This document shows, piece by piece, positions 6,059 through 7,750 of a stretch of 7,750 nucleotides of DNA. The DNA is taken from positions 1 through 7,750 of the forward strand of contig DXXQ01000238.1 in the NCBI GenBank assembly GCA_019416265.1. Reading direction: 5' to 3'. Source of the stretch: Clostridiales bacterium (GTDB lineage Bacteria > Bacillota > Clostridia > Lachnospirales > Lachnospiraceae). Under the pieces are notes generated by a model, which saw nothing but the letters and a program-made list of their open reading frames with translations, did no database searches and had not been told where the DNA came from. The position numbers and the translations under genes were made by a program. Within the stretch, counting starts at the first letter, position 1, and every line of letters begins with the position of its first letter.

Positions 6059-6880
6059 ATGGTTATTGATTTTCATACACATATTTTTCCGGATAAGGTA
6101 GCTGAAAAAGCCATTCCTCATCTGGCGTCTATTATAAACCTGATGCCCGGTATGGACGGAACTCTGGACGGACTGCGGGCTTCCATGGAACGAAGCGGCG
6201 TTGATGTCAGTGTCGTGCTCCCCGTTGTCACTGTCCCCCGGCAGTTTGATTCCATTCTCCGTTTCGCCTCTGCTGTCAACGAAAAATGGGCGGAAGCTTC
6301 CCATACCAGGATCATTTCCTTTGCAGGTATCCATCCAGATCATCCTGATTATAAAGAACAGTTAAAGCTCATCGCCTCCGAGGGGTTCAAAGGCATAAAA
6401 ATCCATCCCAACTATCAGGGGATCCACTTCGATGATATCCGCTTCAAAAGACTGATCTATACAGCCTCAGAGCTTGGCCTTGCCGTTCTCACCCATGCCG
6501 GCTTCGACCCTGTAACTCCGGATGAGGAGTTCTGTTCCCCGGATATGATCCTTGATGTTCTCAGGGACACCGCACCTCCGCGGCTTATCCTCGCTCATAT
6601 GGGCAGCAACGAAAACTATGAGGAAGCACTGGAGAAGCTCTGCGGACAGAAGGTTTACCTTGACACTGCCTACTCCGTTCTTCACATGGAGGAAGCGCTT
6701 CTTACCAGAATGATACACAGCCATGGCACTGATAAAATCCTCTTTGCTACGGACGCTCCCTGGGCGGACCAGAAAGCCTGCGTAGAAAAAATCCAAAATC
6801 TTTCCGGCTTATCCGAAGAAGAGAAAAAACAGATCCTGTTTGAAAACGCCCAGTATCTTCTGGGAATCCTTTCCAATTGA
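6059..6880 (+). CDS. Amidohydrolase-2 family metal-dependent hydrolase
   Basis: A 273-residue TIM-barrel enzyme of the Amidohydro_2 (ACMSD-like) group, which hydrolyses or decarboxylates small carboxylate or amide substrates with a bound metal, usually Zn. The expected metal ligands are all visible: H6 and H8 (DFHTHIFP), H146 (LTHAGF), and D232 near the C-terminus (FATDAPW). H116 (KIHPNYQG) and H180 (AHMGSN) are further conserved barrel histidines. The length is normal for the family and the start is clear, with AGGAGG at 6047-6052 and a 6-nt spacer. There is no signal peptide, so it acts in the cytoplasm. It is transcribed alone, between its own promoter and a strong terminator, divergent from the ACT/two-component unit. 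The substrate cannot be inferred; family annotation as decarboxylase or amidase would be over-specific. Confidence 0.9.
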   Translation: MVIDFHTHIFPDKVAEKAIPHLASIINLMPGMDGTLDGLRASMERSGVDVSVVLPVVTVPRQFDSILRFASAVNEKWAEASHTRIISFAGIHPDHPDYKEQLKLIASEGFKGIKIHPNYQGIHFDDIRFKRLIYTASELGLAVLTHAGFDPVTPDEEFCSPDMILDVLRDTAPPRLILAHMGSNENYEEALEKLCGQKVYLDTAYSVLHMEEALLTRMIHSHGTDKILFATDAPWADQKACVEKIQNLSGLSEEEKKQILFENAQYLLGILSN

Positions 6881-6897
6881 GATACTTTCTTCCCGCC

Positions 6898-6946
6898 AAA
6901 AGGAGGCTGCCGTACAAAGCCATTTTTGTACGGCAGCCCCCTTTTT
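6898..6946. terminator. Bidirectional intrinsic terminator between convergent genes
   Basis: A 14-bp perfect stem pairs 6905-6918 (GGCTGCCGTACAAA) with 6925-6938 around the 6-nt loop GCCATT. After one A-C mismatch the helix continues with GG/CC and A/T pairs. A T5 run (6942-6946) follows on the plus strand and a T4 run on the minus strand, so it can end both the amidohydrolase and the antiporter-kinase transcripts. Confidence 0.9.
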
Positions 6947-6968
6947 CATTGATAAGGCAATATTATTT

Positions 6969-7750
6969 TTACTTTCCTTTATAAGAGGATTCAACGATTT
7001 CCACACATCTCTCAATTCCCAGGAGACTGCTGTTCAAACAGATATCATAATTTTTCGCCTCTCCGAAATTCTGTCCTGTATAGAATTTATAATAAGACGC
7101 CCGTTTCTTATCTGTCTTTTCAATTTTACTGAGAGCCTTTTCGTCTGCCTCTTTATAGATATGCACGATTCTTTCTTTACGGCTTTCCAAATCTGCATAA
7201 ACAAAGACTTTTAATACATTTGCGTAATCCTTAAGCACATAATCCGCACATCGCCCTACAATAATACATCCGCCTTTTTTTGCAAGCTCCCTGATCACAG
7301 AAGCCTGGTGCAAAAAGGCCTTATCACTCAGCGATAAATCAAGATTCACACTTTCTCCCAATTCATACCAAAAGCCTCCGGCTCCTTTTGCATCTGCATT
7401 TTCAAAAAAGCTCTTATCTATAGGACAGGATTCCGCTGCCATTTCAATCAATTCATGATCATAGAACGGAATACCCAGGCGTTTCGACAATTCTCTTCCC
7501 ACTTCTCTTCCGCCGCTTCCATGCTGTCTGCTGATGGTAATGATGGTGGGGTTGGCGTTTTCCTCAGATACGCCTGCAATTGCAGCGCTGCTCTCAAACT
7601 CTCCTGCCCATTCAAATCCTTTTTTCGCCATAATAACTGCAATAATTTCGTTAATTACAGCGGCAGCGGCAATGGTTCCCTGAATAATCTGTGCACATTC
7701 CGGAGCCGGTTTGCTCAATACGGAAACCGCAATTCCTGTAAATACAAGGG
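6969..7750 (-). CDS. Na+/H+ antiporter tail fused to cytidylate-kinase-like domain (5' end outside window)
   Basis: The frame is open from the TAA at 6971-6969 to the window edge, giving 259 visible residues. A TTG at 7718 could be mistaken for a start, but ten further in-frame codons (LVFTGIAVSV) lie upstream and extend a hydrophobic stretch. The segment TIAAAAVINEIIAVIMAKKG ending in KKGFEWAGE (about 7676-7599) resembles the last transmembrane helix and end of CPA-type Na+/H+ antiporters (typical form VINEIIGP...KAGE). After a polar linker of about 15 residues, a Cytidylate_kin2-type domain starts near 7547 with TIITISRQHGSGGREVG, a P-loop with Arg where cytidylate kinases have Lys. It then has GIPFYDHELIEMAAE and CIIVGRCADYVL and runs to the stop. 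True Cmk enzymes are soluble and lack such a lead-in. The kinase part is confident; the antiporter assignment rests on about 50 residues. It is convergent with the amidohydrolase gene and shares the terminator at 6898-6946. Confidence 0.8.
   Translation of the reverse strand, partial: LVFTGIAVSVLSKPAPECAQIIQGTIAAAAVINEIIAVIMAKKGFEWAGEFESSAAIAGVSEENANPTIITISRQHGSGGREVGRELSKRLGIPFYDHELIEMAAESCPIDKSFFENADAKGAGGFWYELGESVNLDLSLSDKAFLHQASVIRELAKKGGCIIVGRCADYVLKDYANVLKVFVYADLESRKERIVHIYKEADEKALSKIEKTDKKRASYYKFYTGQNFGEAKNYDICLNSSLLGIERCVEIVESSYKGK

Noticed and set aside
5879..6343. Minus-strand ORF of 154 codons across the divergent promoter region
   Set aside because: It is antisense to the amidohydrolase coding region and crosses both promoters; its translation shows no domain, while the opposite strand has an intact enzyme.
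1..7750. CRISPR arrays, tRNA or rRNA genes, insertion sequences, phage genes
   Set aside because: I looked on both strands and saw no spaced direct repeats of CRISPR type, no cloverleaf or rRNA signature and no transposase or integrase. The only Tn5-like sequence is the library adapter.

Overview
The window looks like chromosomal DNA from a low-to-moderate GC clostridial Firmicute (Bacillota), most likely a gut Lachnospiraceae-type organism. The grounds are near-consensus AGGAGG ribosome binding sites, sigma-A type promoters (TTGACA/TATAAT with 17-bp spacers), a type II (eukaryote-like) isocitrate dehydrogenase, a tandem-ACT protein and a BceRS-type two-component system. This assignment is inferred from gene content and is not proven. 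The first 23 bases are not genomic: they are the end of a Nextera/Tn5 library adapter, so the left edge is a raw contig end.

Layout. (1) 24-2682, all on the minus strand: a GntR/FCD regulator, then icd (8-nt overlap), then gltA (14-nt gap), with gltA cut off by the contig edge. This is the oxidative citrate-to-2-oxoglutarate branch, which supplies glutamate carbon, placed behind its own regulator. A strong promoter (2733-2761) precedes the regulator. A perfect 12-bp palindrome covers its -10 box, and four TTGTA half-sites with an exact 8-bp period run from the palindrome into the leader. (2) 2790-3719, minus: cysK, cysteine synthase. (3) 3779-5882, minus: a tandem-ACT amino-acid-binding protein, an OmpR-family response regulator and an intramembrane-sensing histidine kinase, tightly packed (14-nt gap, then 4-nt overlap with a TTG start). 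No ABC transporter of the Bce type is visible. (4) 5883-6058: a divergent promoter region. An extended -10 promoter fires leftward and a TTTACA/TATAAT promoter fires rightward, and an inverted repeat bridges the two -35 positions. (5) 6059-6880, plus: an amidohydrolase-2 family metal-dependent hydrolase. (6) 6898-6946: a strong bidirectional terminator separating two convergent genes. (7) 6969-7750, minus: the 3' part of a gene whose frame stays open to the right edge. Its visible N-terminal part resembles the last membrane segment of a Na+/H+ antiporter, joined in frame to a cytidylate-kinase-like domain.

How the parts may work together: from 5966 leftward every gene is on the minus strand, giving ACT protein, response regulator, kinase and cysK, then the regulator-icd-gltA unit with its own promoter. 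The content centres on amino-acid supply (2-oxoglutarate/glutamate and cysteine) and its sensing. The link between the two-component system and cysK or the ACT protein rests on position only. The most unusual items are the antiporter-kinase fusion and the two regulatory DNA arrays.
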